From: Clostridiales bacterium UBA1389
GTDB lineage: Bacteria > Bacillota > Clostridia > Oscillospirales > CAG-382
Length of the DNA stretch: 38,283 nucleotides
Direction of reading: 5' to 3'
Assembly (NCBI GenBank): GCA_002305335.1
Contig: DBQR01000049.1
Coordinates: 1 to 38,283, forward strand
Made by a program: the position numbers and the translations under genes. This document shows, in pieces, positions 7,101-14,740 of the stretch (the first letter of the stretch is position 1; each line of letters starts with the position of its first letter). A model generated the notes under the pieces. That model was not told the DNA's origin. It did not search any database and was given only the letters and a program-made list of their open reading frames with translations.

Positions 7101-9675
7101 GGTTTACCTGTCGCAAAAAGACGAATATATATCCTTCCCGGCAAGGGTGTCCTCGGTGTGCATGTGGGAAGGCCGGCTGTTTGCCGTCTGCGGCGGAAAG
7201 GTATGCGAATACATATTCGCCACCGGGGAAACGGTTTACCCCTTCGGGGACCTGAATGCCGACGGGGTTGCCTGCAACGGTGGAAAGCTGTATGTGAGTA
7301 CGGTTTATGACCTTACCGGCTACGACATAAACACCCTTACCCCCTTTGCGGTGAAACAGGCAATGTACAGCGGCAATGTGGCGGCAAATGGAAACTATGT
7401 CATTGCGGGAAATGCGGTTTACGACGCGGATACCCTTGATTATGTCACCGCCGTCATAGGCAGGCTGTTTGACTTTCAGGGCAATTCTCTGCTTACCGAA
7501 ACGGGACTATTTTCCCTCCCCGACGGAAAGTATGTGTCCGGATATATGTCCTCCCCGGCAAATGCGGTAATCCTCCCCGACTTTACCACACTGCTGTTTA
7601 ACGAAATGGCGGTTATTGTTGTGAATTCGGAAGGGTTTGACCCCGTTTCGGCACCGGTTGTAACGGGTGTTGAGGAGGGAAACACCTACTACGGCGGGGT
7701 ATCCGTGGGGTTTGACCGGGGGACTGCTTATGTGGACGGAAAGAAAATCCAGAACGGATATACCGAAAAAAAAGCGGGGAAACACACCCTCACCGTGGTA
7801 AGTGCCTGGAATGTATATAGGGTAATAAACTTTTCGGTTAAATATGAACCCGAATCGGTGGTTATCCAGAACGGGGACGTTTGGTTAGGCGTGGGACAGT
7901 CCGCAACTTTAAGGGGAAAAATCCTGCCGGAAGGGGCGGAAGGGACCGTAATCTTTTCCACCGACAGCGGAAATATAACCGTAACCCCTGCCGGGGTGGT
8001 AACCGCCCTATTCCCGGGGGAAGGGATTGTAAAAGCGGAAGTTGCCGGAACTACGGTCAATACCTTCTGTACCGTTTATGTAACCGATTACAGCTTTATC
8101 TGTACCAATAAGGACTATATTATCGACGAGGACAACGATATCATCTACGGCGTGCTTCCCGGGACGGAGGTTAACCTTTTCCTTTCCTCCTTCGTCGCCC
8201 AGAACTGCAGCTATACCGTTACGAATGCCGCCGGAGTCACTGCAACCGAAGGTTATGTTACTACCGGAATGTATATAAAAAGGTATGACTTAAGCGGCAA
8301 GCTTACCAAATCCCTTGTAATTTCGGTAAAGGGGGACTTAGACGGGGACGGAACGGTAAGCCTTAACGACGCGGATATGCTTTACCGGCATCTGCTTCAG
8401 TCCACCCAGCTGGAAAAGCACACCTTCCGTTCCGCCGACTGCAACTTAAATTCCCGGGTTACCTCAACCGATCTGAAGGTTTTAAATTCCATGTTAGACT
8501 ATTCGGTTAAGGGAAAACCGGGGAATATATCCCTTTATGTGAATATACCCTTGTTCGGCTATACCGGTTCGGAATTTTACGTTACGATTCAAAATGACCG
8601 CTTGGATAATGCCATCTCCCTTGCCGGGGTAATCGAATTCGACCAGAACAGACTGTCTGTAAGCCGGATTATTACCTTCGGCGGAGAAATCACCACAACC
8701 AAAATGCCGGGTAGGCTTGAATATTCGATTTTAGGGACGGATAGTTTTCCCGAAAAATCAAAGCTGCTCAGGGTTTATTTTTCAATAAATAAAAATTCCC
8801 CCACGGGGGAAACCTCAATCCGCTTTACAGACACCGCCGCCGTAATCGACGGTTTATACGGTATTGCCGACAACGAGGATATCTTTGTAATAAAAAACAC
8901 CCCCGCCGAAGGGCTTACGGTCACGTCGGACAATGCTTTGCTTGAATTTGACGAAAAGGTTGCCGAATATAACCTTGTAATACCCGAAGGGGAGGACTAT
9001 CTTAAGCTGGATTTTGACTGCCCTGCCGGCTGTTATATTTATTTCAACAACCTTCCCCTTTATAACGGGCAGAGGCGGCTTACCCTGGTTTATATAAACC
9101 AAAGCGGGGATGTTCTGGAATATTTCTTTAACGTAACCCGGGGGGAGGTATATATCCCCGACGGCAATTCCGGACTGCTGTCCCTTGAGGTGCTGGGGGC
9201 GGAAATCACCCCCGAATTCGATTCGGAAATTACCGAATACTCTGCCGAAACCGAATACGGCGTTCAGACAAGCATTATAGCCCTTCCGGCAGGGAAAAAC
9301 GCCGAAGTGGAAATAACCGGTCCCGATATTCTAACCGAAGGGGAAAACCTGTTTACCGTAACCTGCACCGCAGAGGACGGGAGCCGGACGGTTTACACCC
9401 TGACAATAACCATGCTCCCTCCGGGGGAGGAATCCGGCGAGGAAAGCGACCTGTCAAGCGAGGAATATAGCGAATCAAGTCAGGGAGAAACAAGCCGGGA
9501 GGAATCGGAATTATCTTTCGAATCATCCCAGGAACAAAGCCGCGAAACATCCTCCGAAACAAGCCGACCCTTTGAATTTACCCTTAAAACCTTAGGCTAT
9601 CTGCTTGTCGCTTCGGGAATACTCACAGCCCTGGGTATGACGGTAGTTTTAATAGTACGGCGGAAACGGAAATGA
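4186..9675 (+). CDS. Giant membrane-anchored subtilase with dockerin, cohesin-like and Ig-like domains
   Basis: A 1829-residue exported protein. Approximate order: signal peptide 1-30; I9-like propeptide 68-140; S8 peptidase 145-415 with a complete triad, Asp171 (ILDSG), His206 (NHGT) and Ser362 (GTSYS), plus oxyanion Asn292 (AAGNEG); three ~60-residue beta repeats 421-612 of the form GVSxGxIY...LDG...GxHTLxxT; a beta-propeller-like region 615-1148; a fourth copy of the same repeat 1150-1219; a BIG2-like domain 1222-1301; a type I dockerin 1381-1441 (first loop DLDGDGTVSLND canonical, second degenerate); a cohesin-like domain 1446-1565; two cadherin-like beta-sandwiches 1575-1745; a Ser/Glu-rich stalk 1746-1795; a membrane helix ~1798-1822; and a basic RRKRK tail. 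It likely acts at the cell surface as a processing protease or adhesin. No LPxTG sortase motif is present. The start has AAGGA upstream and sits 15 bases after the transporter gene. Its substrates are unknown. Confidence 0.88.
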   Translation: MYIKRLFAFILIMTLMSLALFTSGLGTLADYQRDANPFSYYDRLRQDSLKGINQESRTSPKPMPGKDTKAYIISFKDDASLNEIYDSVSIYDFELLAFSSERMFLIYLENVEEFVSDNSSIIDYAIPDRPSHFFFEEELLGVSVGYWELNAIEADEELTSGGNGVVVAILDSGINRSHPQLAEADILEGYNAVTGQTGVDGDDINHGTKITGIIVSSVSGIARGATILPVKITTDGRSILTSSLVSGIYYAADYGADVINMSFGGYDENKAERDAVEYALEKGCILVAAAGNEGRDMGYAGKPAYPASYDGVISVASSRQNGEPCGFSQFNEFVDIAAPGEDLTVVSFLDDEPVTVSENGTSYSTAFVSGAAALAVYNSPRKLDSRAFGKLLEYSAVTPKSSYLGWGVLNLPRLMDNLSKPAVLGVSNGGIYFEEVMAFFTDAAATLDGEEYLSGESIYSQGSHTLIVTDRYGSVTLNFTVDLVRLNYNIKRNGDHVVITFLRGKALVDGQPYESGDVITGFGQHTFVLTGPYGNTVSETFFISSDIPALFGVSDGKIYNNRVLITVIGDGYSFLDGVGFKESIIVTAPGQHTLLRTDYEGVEHNETTFYISDTGIENFGVSPGGKVICNEVQGWVAFWDINEKGIKIYRQNDLSKIQRYIPTDEKIISLSLDGGKLFAVTEQGYAVYDTSLLVSSKNPFLYEFSVPFTVVNGMAGGGYVFLVSENGTVYSYVQGTENNTELDTLSSETSLFSNGQTAYAYSVYYPKTVYVFNNGMWGIKSPEEIPGGEGIFATQSLVLVGDMAYDPADFSLRYQINGSDRVVYCDDNVFIAGKRLYSSRTGEIMGIYPGVITAAYRDGGKMYLVYSDKTLERVKPGGMYGASPANNAIAGNVLLSRAFEYTVPLDTESKILNAAYDENSGFIGLIRNGDNKLYFLNPVTWAAEKAIHLKYVPSSLTRVQGGIAVLFSKVNKVYLSQKDEYISFPARVSSVCMWEGRLFAVCGGKVCEYIFATGETVYPFGDLNADGVACNGGKLYVSTVYDLTGYDINTLTPFAVKQAMYSGNVAANGNYVIAGNAVYDADTLDYVTAVIGRLFDFQGNSLLTETGLFSLPDGKYVSGYMSSPANAVILPDFTTLLFNEMAVIVVNSEGFDPVSAPVVTGVEEGNTYYGGVSVGFDRGTAYVDGKKIQNGYTEKKAGKHTLTVVSAWNVYRVINFSVKYEPESVVIQNGDVWLGVGQSATLRGKILPEGAEGTVIFSTDSGNITVTPAGVVTALFPGEGIVKAEVAGTTVNTFCTVYVTDYSFICTNKDYIIDEDNDIIYGVLPGTEVNLFLSSFVAQNCSYTVTNAAGVTATEGYVTTGMYIKRYDLSGKLTKSLVISVKGDLDGDGTVSLNDADMLYRHLLQSTQLEKHTFRSADCNLNSRVTSTDLKVLNSMLDYSVKGKPGNISLYVNIPLFGYTGSEFYVTIQNDRLDNAISLAGVIEFDQNRLSVSRIITFGGEITTTKMPGRLEYSILGTDSFPEKSKLLRVYFSINKNSPTGETSIRFTDTAAVIDGLYGIADNEDIFVIKNTPAEGLTVTSDNALLEFDEKVAEYNLVIPEGEDYLKLDFDCPAGCYIYFNNLPLYNGQRRLTLVYINQSGDVLEYFFNVTRGEVYIPDGNSGLLSLEVLGAEITPEFDSEITEYSAETEYGVQTSIIALPAGKNAEVEITGPDILTEGENLFTVTCTAEDGSRTVYTLTITMLPPGEESGEESDLSSEEYSESSQGETSREESELSFESSQEQSRETSSETSRPFEFTLKTLGYLLVASGILTALGMTVVLIVRRKRK

Positions 9676-9682
9676 TATAAAA

Positions 9683-9708
9683 AACCGGTCAGGTTTTTCT
9701 GACCGGTT
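9683..9708. terminator. Bidirectional terminator between convergent genes
   Basis: AACCGGTCAG (9683-9692) and CTGACCGGTT (9699-9708) form a perfect 10-bp stem with loop GTTTTT. It lies between the subtilase stop and the WalJ stop codon, which it touches. The A tract on its left gives a U tract for minus-strand transcripts; on the plus strand it is followed by TATTCGTC. Confidence 0.75.
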
Positions 9709-10520
9709 TATTCGTCTATAAGCACGCAAACCCCCTGTTTCGGGGCGACGGAAAGGCAGACATCCCCCGGCGTTTCCCCGGTGCATACGGTCATTCCCCT
9801 TGATTTCAGGGAATTGCAGGATTCGGCATAGGCCACCGCCGGAGTGTTGTTTTCAACCGAAAGGTGGGCGAGCACAACCGAATTTGTCCCGTTTAATACC
9901 AGATAAGGCAGGAAATCCGCGCAGGCGGAATTGGAAAGGTGGCCGTAGTCGGAAAGAATCCGCTTTTTCAGCCGGTAGGGGTAGGGCCCGTTTTTTAACA
10001 TATCTATATCGTGGTTGGATTCGATAATTACCGCCTTACAGGAGGAAAGCTCCCTTGCGGCGTTTTTTGTTATGTAGCCCATATCGGTGGCAAAGCCGAA
10101 TTTCATTTCCCCCAAATCCACCACATATCCGCAGGAAGCCAGGGCATCATGGGGGGTGGAAAAGGAGGCGAAGGAGGTTTCGGGAAATTCAACACTCCCC
10201 GGCGACTCAAGCCGGTTAAGGCAGAGGGGGATATGGACGGAGTTCATACCCATTTCGTCACAGCAGGGCTTTGGGGCAAAAACAGGTATTTTATAATTCT
10301 TGGATATGGTTTCAAGTCCCTTTACATGGTCGGAATGCTCATGGGTTACAAAAATGGCATTTATGTTTGCAAGGGAGGTCCCCAAATCATTAAGGGAGTG
10401 TTCCAGCGCCCTTGCCGACACCCCTGCGTCAATAAGATATTCCTCACCCTTGTTTTTTATATAAGTGCAGTTGCCGTAGGATGAGGAAAAAAGGGTGCAG
10501 ATAAAAGTTTTATTATTCAT
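9708..10520 (-). CDS. WalJ/YycJ-like metallo-beta-lactamase-fold hydrolase
   Basis: A 270-residue cytoplasmic MBL-fold protein. The N-terminus has the family pattern FSSSYGNCTYI and EEYLIDAGVS, then the metal-binding motif THEHSDHVKG (HxHxDH), a later FATDMGY, an ESNHDIDML segment, and a C-terminal LAHLS histidine. This matches WalJ (YycJ), which in Bacillus and streptococci is encoded with the WalRK two-component system and is a DNA nuclease linked to cell-wall and replication coordination. WalK and WalR are not next to it here. It lies 26 bases downstream of galactokinase and may be co-transcribed. The start is at an ATG preceded only by a distant GGAAACGGAAA, so initiation may be weak. Confidence 0.85.
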   Translation of the reverse strand: MNNKTFICTLFSSSYGNCTYIKNKGEEYLIDAGVSARALEHSLNDLGTSLANINAIFVTHEHSDHVKGLETISKNYKIPVFAPKPCCDEMGMNSVHIPLCLNRLESPGSVEFPETSFASFSTPHDALASCGYVVDLGEMKFGFATDMGYITKNAARELSSCKAVIIESNHDIDMLKNGPYPYRLKKRILSDYGHLSNSACADFLPYLVLNGTNSVVLAHLSVENNTPAVAYAESCNSLKSRGMTVCTGETPGDVCLSVAPKQGVCVLIDE

Positions 10521-10546
10521 TTATTTTAATTTCCGTTTCCGTTTAA

Positions 10547-11842
10547 TTACTCCCTGCCCTTTTGATAGATGTTTGCTTCGTCAAACATTATCGCCCCGTA
10601 GGGTCTTATGTTAAGGGTTAAGACGCTGTCTTTTCCGAAAACTCCTTCGATAACCTTTGAAAATTCCTCCGCAAAGCCTGTCTTAACCCAGGCCTGCACC
10701 GTCCCGGCAAAGCCCCCTCCGTGAACCCGGGAAATGACATTCATTCTGTCGCATAATGCGAGGGCAAGCGACAGACCCTGTTCCTCCGGCGACTTTACAC
10801 AGAACACGTTCTGAAGGTACTTGAAGGAGGAATTTCCCGACTTGGTAACGTTTTCAAAGAAGGAATCGATGTCCTTTTCCTTTATTGCCTTCCGTTGGGC
10901 TTCCACCCGGTCGTTTTCCTCAAAGTAATGGAATGCCCTTAAAACCGCCCTGTCGCCGAACTTCTGCCGCAGGACCGGAATATCCGCTAAAAAGTCGGCT
11001 TTACTGACCGTCCTGAGCACGGGCTTTGAATAGTAGGAGGCAATGTTTTTCATCTCTTCGGGTAAAGAGGCGTATTCGTCGGTTAGCTTGGCGTGGCTCC
11101 CGCCGGTGTTTATTAGACAGAGAGAATAGCCGTAATCCAAGGGGTTGAAGGTTAGCTTTTCCACAAAGGGGAACGCCGGGTCGGCAAAATCCATATAGCA
11201 GAAACCCCCGACGGCGCAGGCAAGCTGGTCCATAAGGCCGCAGGGTTTTCCGAAAAATTCGTTTTCGGCGTATTTTCCCGCCTTGGCAAGCTCAACGGGG
11301 CTTGTGTTGCCCTTGTTGTAATAAAAATTAAGGATATTCCCCACCATAACCTCAAAGGCGGCGGAGGAGGAAATCCCGCTTCCCATAATAACGTCGCTGG
11401 TGGTGTAGGCGCAGAATCCCCCCGCATTATAGCCGTTTTTTACAAAATAGTCGGCAACCCCCGCCACAAGGGAGGAGGAACAGCCCTTCTTGACCTTATC
11501 TGTGTCAAGAAAGTCGAGTCCGGTTACGCTTTCCCGGTAGCCGGCGGATTTTATTTTTATGATATTCTCCTCAAGGGGGGAAGCCACTGCTATAATGTCG
11601 ATATCAAGGGAGGCGGCAATAACCTTGCCGTGGTTATGGTCGGTGTGATTCCCCGAAATCTCGCTTCTTCCGGGAACCGAAAACAAATTTACCTCTCTGT
11701 CCCCGTACAGGGACTCAAAGCATTTTGAAATATTTATGTATCTTTCCTTCTGGTATTCCAGACGGTGTTTCCCATATAGCTTTATAAATATCTGGTCAAA
11801 CTCCCCGTTCTGAATCATTAAAATAAGCTGGCTTGTTTTCAT
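10547..11842 (-). CDS. galK: Galactokinase
   Basis: A GHMP-family sugar kinase of 431 residues that phosphorylates alpha-D-galactose to galactose-1-phosphate, the entry step of the Leloir pathway. The galactokinase signature PGRSEISGNHTDHNHG lies near residues 58-73, the GHMP ATP-binding loop is GSGISSSAAFE, and GKPCGLMDQLACAVGG carries the catalytic-base region. The C-terminal HGGGFAG is also present. It is somewhat longer than the ~390 residues usual for bacteria because of an N-terminal extension. It starts a few bases after the flavin reductase stop, with AAGGGAT upstream. No galT, galE or transporter gene is adjacent, so the other pathway steps must be encoded elsewhere. Confidence 0.92.
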   Translation of the reverse strand: MKTSQLILMIQNGEFDQIFIKLYGKHRLEYQKERYINISKCFESLYGDREVNLFSVPGRSEISGNHTDHNHGKVIAASLDIDIIAVASPLEENIIKIKSAGYRESVTGLDFLDTDKVKKGCSSSLVAGVADYFVKNGYNAGGFCAYTTSDVIMGSGISSSAAFEVMVGNILNFYYNKGNTSPVELAKAGKYAENEFFGKPCGLMDQLACAVGGFCYMDFADPAFPFVEKLTFNPLDYGYSLCLINTGGSHAKLTDEYASLPEEMKNIASYYSKPVLRTVSKADFLADIPVLRQKFGDRAVLRAFHYFEENDRVEAQRKAIKEKDIDSFFENVTKSGNSSFKYLQNVFCVKSPEEQGLSLALALCDRMNVISRVHGGGFAGTVQAWVKTGFAEEFSKVIEGVFGKDSVLTLNIRPYGAIMFDEANIYQKGRE

Positions 11843-11848
11843 GTTATC

Positions 11849-12346
11849 CTAATCCCTTATAAGTATTTTTTCAATTTCGCAGACATACATTGTGTGAAAG
11901 TCGTCTTTATACCACTTGTCCGGATTTTCGTCTATAAAGTTGTCCCTTTTAACGGTGTCGGAATAGATTTTCCTCCCGATTAGGGCAAGACGACATTCCT
12001 CATAATATATACCCTTATCTTTCCTGACCGTAAAACCGCATTCCTTTATTTTGTCTGTGTCCCTGCCGGACTTCGTCCCGCAAAGGGAAAGCTTTTTCCG
12101 GAAATCCTCGTCAAAAAAGCAGAGAGAAATATACTTTGCCTCCTCGGTAAAGGCGAAGGTATGCCTTGTGGGGCGGACAAAGCAGAAGAATACGTTTTTG
12201 TTCCATAAAACCCCCATGCCTCCCCAGCTTACCGTCATGGTGTTTATGCTGCCGTCGGCCTTCCGGGCGGTAAGCAGCGCCCAGTCCTTGCCGATATATT
12301 CAAAGGGGGTCTTTTTTAGGTCATACGGATTTATTTCCCTGAACAT
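11849..12346 (-). CDS. Flavin reductase / FMN-binding split-barrel protein
   Basis: A 165-residue protein of the flavin reductase-like (FMN-binding split barrel) family. Diagnostic parts are WALLTARKADGSINTMTVSWGG, NKNVFFCFVRPTRHTF and ISLCFFDEDFRKKLSLCGTKSGRDTDK. Members bind FMN and act as reductases or flavin-linked redox proteins; the partner is not evident here. I chose the ATG at 12346 rather than the one 15 bases upstream because GGAGGG sits 7 bases before it and would otherwise be inside the coding region. A good promoter lies directly upstream. The stop is six bases from the galactokinase start, so the two are very probably co-transcribed. Confidence 0.85.
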   Translation of the reverse strand: MFREINPYDLKKTPFEYIGKDWALLTARKADGSINTMTVSWGGMGVLWNKNVFFCFVRPTRHTFAFTEEAKYISLCFFDEDFRKKLSLCGTKSGRDTDKIKECGFTVRKDKGIYYEECRLALIGRKIYSDTVKRDNFIDENPDKWYKDDFHTMYVCEIEKILIRD

Positions 12347-12376
12347 ACATAAACCCTCCATTATAAAATGCGTTTT

Positions 12377-12405
12377 ATTATAGCATAAAAAATTTCAAAT
12401 TGGAA
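12377..12405 (-). promoter_or_regulatory. Promoter of the flavin reductase-galK-walJ group
   Basis: On the minus strand, TATAAT (12377-12382) is perfect and lies 17 nt downstream of TTCCAA (12400-12405), a weak -35. The start codon is about 30 bases further on. This would drive the flavin reductase, galactokinase and WalJ genes. Confidence 0.6.
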
Positions 12406-12413
12406 TAGCAATT

Positions 12414-13391
12414 TTACTTTTTCAAGGCATAAATGAAAACATCAAAGGCGGGGATATACTCCTTCCTTCTTAAATAAAATGAATAGGAAGGATTTTGGTT
12501 TTTAAGCCACAGGGGGATATCGAATAAATCAAAAGCTTTATGGTAGGCGGCAACACAGACTGAGGGTTTATCCCTGTCAATTATATTGACTGCACCCTTT
12601 AATATTTCCCTTTCCGCCCCCTCCCCGTCAATTTTAATTGAGGAAATGCTTTTGTCTTTAAAACAGGAATCAAGGGAAACGCAGCTTACCGGCCTGCCTT
12701 CTTTTGAAATGCTGCTCCCCCTTCCCTTTTTATTAACAAAGGGGACAACCCCATCCGTTTCTCCTACGGCTGAGTTTATACATTCAACATTTCTGAAAGC
12801 CGAGGTGTTTTTTATCAGCTTAACAAAAGTCTTTCTGTTCGGCTCGAAGGCATAAAGTTCCCTATAATCGGGGTTGGCTTTCACATATTCCGATACGCTG
12901 TCGCCGTTATAAGCGCCTATGTCAATATGAACCGCATTATTAACAATCCAGCCCTCCGGAGGAGTATTGTCGGAAATAAGACAGCTTATATCGGCGGTTA
13001 TATTGTATTCTATAAGGGAATCGAAAATGTCCCTTGAAACCTCATCGCAAAACAAAGCCCTTGTTTCTTTTATCCTGTCCCGGTTCTGGCCGCACCAGTC
13101 CTTATCGATACAGCCCTCCCCGTAGGGAGGGAAGTTGGGGGAAAACAAAGGGTATTTTTCAGAAAGGTCATAAAAAATTCTGCTTTTTTCCCCTTCAAGG
13201 GCAAAAGCGGTGATAATAATAAAATCGCTAAACTCTTCTTTAATCTCTTCAAGAGATATTACCTTCATCCCCGAAAAGGACTGTCCCCTTACAAAACCCT
13301 CCGAAGCGAAAATACCGGAAACATTAATGCCCTTTGAGTTAAGATAGGCTATGATTTTTTCCGCCCCGTCCCCCATTCCGTAGATTATCAC
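12414..13391 (-). CDS. FkbM-family methyltransferase with N-terminal Rossmann-like domain
   Basis: The first ~100 residues form a Rossmann-like nucleotide-binding domain (IIYGMGDGAEKIIAYL, then FIIITAFA) as seen in sugar- and glycan-modifying proteins. The second part is a class I SAM methyltransferase of the FkbM type: HIDIGAYNGDSVSEY (motif I), LYAFEPNRKTFVKL, ECINSAVGE, SIKIDGEGAEREILKGA and PSVCVAAYHKAFDLFDIP. FkbM enzymes O-methylate sugars or polyketides, so a role in cell-surface glycan modification is plausible. The GTG at 13391 is the first ordinary start codon, but the same frame continues upstream with protein-like sequence (VVLKSYIDEIKRLNKP) to a stop near 13457 without ATG, GTG or TTG. 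The true N-terminus may therefore lie further out, for example at the CTG at 13433. Confidence 0.8.
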   Translation of the reverse strand: MIIYGMGDGAEKIIAYLNSKGINVSGIFASEGFVRGQSFSGMKVISLEEIKEEFSDFIIITAFALEGEKSRIFYDLSEKYPLFSPNFPPYGEGCIDKDWCGQNRDRIKETRALFCDEVSRDIFDSLIEYNITADISCLISDNTPPEGWIVNNAVHIDIGAYNGDSVSEYVKANPDYRELYAFEPNRKTFVKLIKNTSAFRNVECINSAVGETDGVVPFVNKKGRGSSISKEGRPVSCVSLDSCFKDKSISSIKIDGEGAEREILKGAVNIIDRDKPSVCVAAYHKAFDLFDIPLWLKNQNPSYSFYLRRKEYIPAFDVFIYALKK

Positions 13392-13561
13392 CGGTTTATT
13401 CAGCCTTTTTATTTCGTCAATATAGCTTTTCAGAACAACCCGCCCCCCGTTTACTCAATGTTAGCAGAAAATTCATAATATATATGTTATTTAGAATAAA
13501 AAAATTGTTAATATATTGCAAATAAAGCATCGTTGAACATGCAAAGGAAAGGAATAAATTT

Positions 13562-14629
13562 ATGATCAAATTGGCCGACTACCGCAACAAGCTGAAAGCC
13601 GCCTTTTTAGGCAGGGCTGCCGGCTGCACCTTAGGCGCCCCCGTGGAGGGCTGGACGGTTACCCAGATGGAAGACTACGCCAAACAGCTGGGGTTGGAAT
13701 ACCCCCTCACCGACTACTGGACGGACACCCCCTACGCCGACAACAAAAGGTATATACTTCAGACTTTCAAGGACTACACCAAACCCTACCTTAACGGCAT
13801 CCCCTGCGACGACGATGTGGGCTACACCCTCCTTTCCCTGTTTATCGCCGAGGAAGGAAAGGGTCTTGACTTCACCCTTGAAGACGTTAAGAATGCCTGG
13901 CTCAAGTATATAACCGAATGCTACACCGCCGAAAGGGTTGCCCTTGACAATCTCCTTAAGGGAATACCCGCCGAAAAAGCGGGGGAGGTGGACAATCCCT
14001 ATGATGAACTTATCGGCGCCGACATAAGGTGCGACGGCTACGGCTATATGGCACCGGGAAATATGGAACTGGCGGCCAGAATGGCGGAAACCGACGCCTT
14101 CATTTCCCACCGGAAAAACGGCATTTACGGCTCAAAATACTTCGCATCGGTAATTTCCTCCGCCTTTGTAACAAACGATGTTAAAACCTCCCTTTACGAA
14201 GGGCTTAAATATATTCCGGAAGACTGCGAGCTTGCCGAAGGAATTAAATGGGCGCTTGACATCTGGGACAATGTGGGCAACTACAGGAACGCCGCAAAAC
14301 TGGTGGACGAAAAATACCCCGGAATGCACGTGGTGCATACCATAAACAACGCCTGCCTTACAATTTTCGCCCTTGCCATAGGCGGAAAGGACTTTACAAA
14401 GGTTATTGCCAACTGTGTGGCAATGGCGCACGACTGCGACTGCACCGCCGCCACCGCCGGCTCGATATTCGGGGCAGCCTACGGAATGGACTATATCGAG
14501 GAAAAATGGTACAAACCCTTCGGAAACCTGGTTAATTCCTTCTTCAACGGACCCGACCATTACGAAATAAGCGACATATTAGCCCGTTATGAAAAAATGG
14601 CCCTTAAATCCGGCACAATATCCGGCTGA
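13562..14629 (+). CDS. ADP-ribosylglycohydrolase (DraG/ARH-like) family protein
   Basis: A 355-residue, all-helical ADP-ribosylglycohydrolase-family protein. The N-terminus has AFLGRAAGCTLGAPVEGW, matching the usual GxxxGDALGxPxE pattern. The dinuclear Mg2+ site is suggested by D83-D84-D85 and by H290-D-C-D-C-T-A-A-T-A-G, where the family normally has GGDTDTxAAxxG. Members remove ADP-ribose from proteins or small molecules, although many bacterial homologues have unknown substrates. The replacement of Gly/Thr by His/Cys around the two aspartates is unusual. No ADP-ribosyltransferase or macrodomain gene is adjacent. The start has AAAGGAAAGGA upstream. The gene stands alone between an AT-rich intergenic stretch and the structured leader of the next gene. 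Confidence 0.83.
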   Translation: MIKLADYRNKLKAAFLGRAAGCTLGAPVEGWTVTQMEDYAKQLGLEYPLTDYWTDTPYADNKRYILQTFKDYTKPYLNGIPCDDDVGYTLLSLFIAEEGKGLDFTLEDVKNAWLKYITECYTAERVALDNLLKGIPAEKAGEVDNPYDELIGADIRCDGYGYMAPGNMELAARMAETDAFISHRKNGIYGSKYFASVISSAFVTNDVKTSLYEGLKYIPEDCELAEGIKWALDIWDNVGNYRNAAKLVDEKYPGMHVVHTINNACLTIFALAIGGKDFTKVIANCVAMAHDCDCTAATAGSIFGAAYGMDYIEEKWYKPFGNLVNSFFNGPDHYEISDILARYEKMALKSGTISG

Positions 14630-14661
14630 ATGTTAATAAAAACAGGCAGATAAGCATAGAA

Positions 14662-14735
14662 ATGTTAAGGAATACAAGCATACCAACAAGAAAGGCGGGT
14701 GGAAGCCCATGCCGGCTGTATTCCTTAGCATGGGC
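14662..14735 (+). promoter_or_regulatory. Structured 5' leader with two mutually exclusive hairpins (possible RNA switch)
   Basis: Hairpin A pairs 14662-14675 with 14718-14731: 14 base pairs including one G-U, extendable by A14676-T14717. It encloses a small stem of GGC and GGG (14694-14699) with CCC and GCC (14706-14708, 14711-14713). Hairpin B pairs GCCCATGC (14705-14712) with GCATGGGC (14728-14735), a perfect 8-bp stem. A and B share 14728-14731 and cannot coexist. B also buries the only G-rich stretch (14732-14734) before the start codon at 14741, whereas A leaves it free. I do not recognise a known riboswitch or T-box. A regulatory role is inference. Confidence 0.5.
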
Positions 14736-14740
14736 ATTTT

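Noticed and set aside
14690..14715. AAGGCGGGTGGAAGCCC as a T-box-like element
   Set aside because: It only loosely resembles the AGGGTGGNACCGCG T-box core, the specifier loop and stem I are missing, and the downstream gene is not an amino acid or tRNA synthetase gene.
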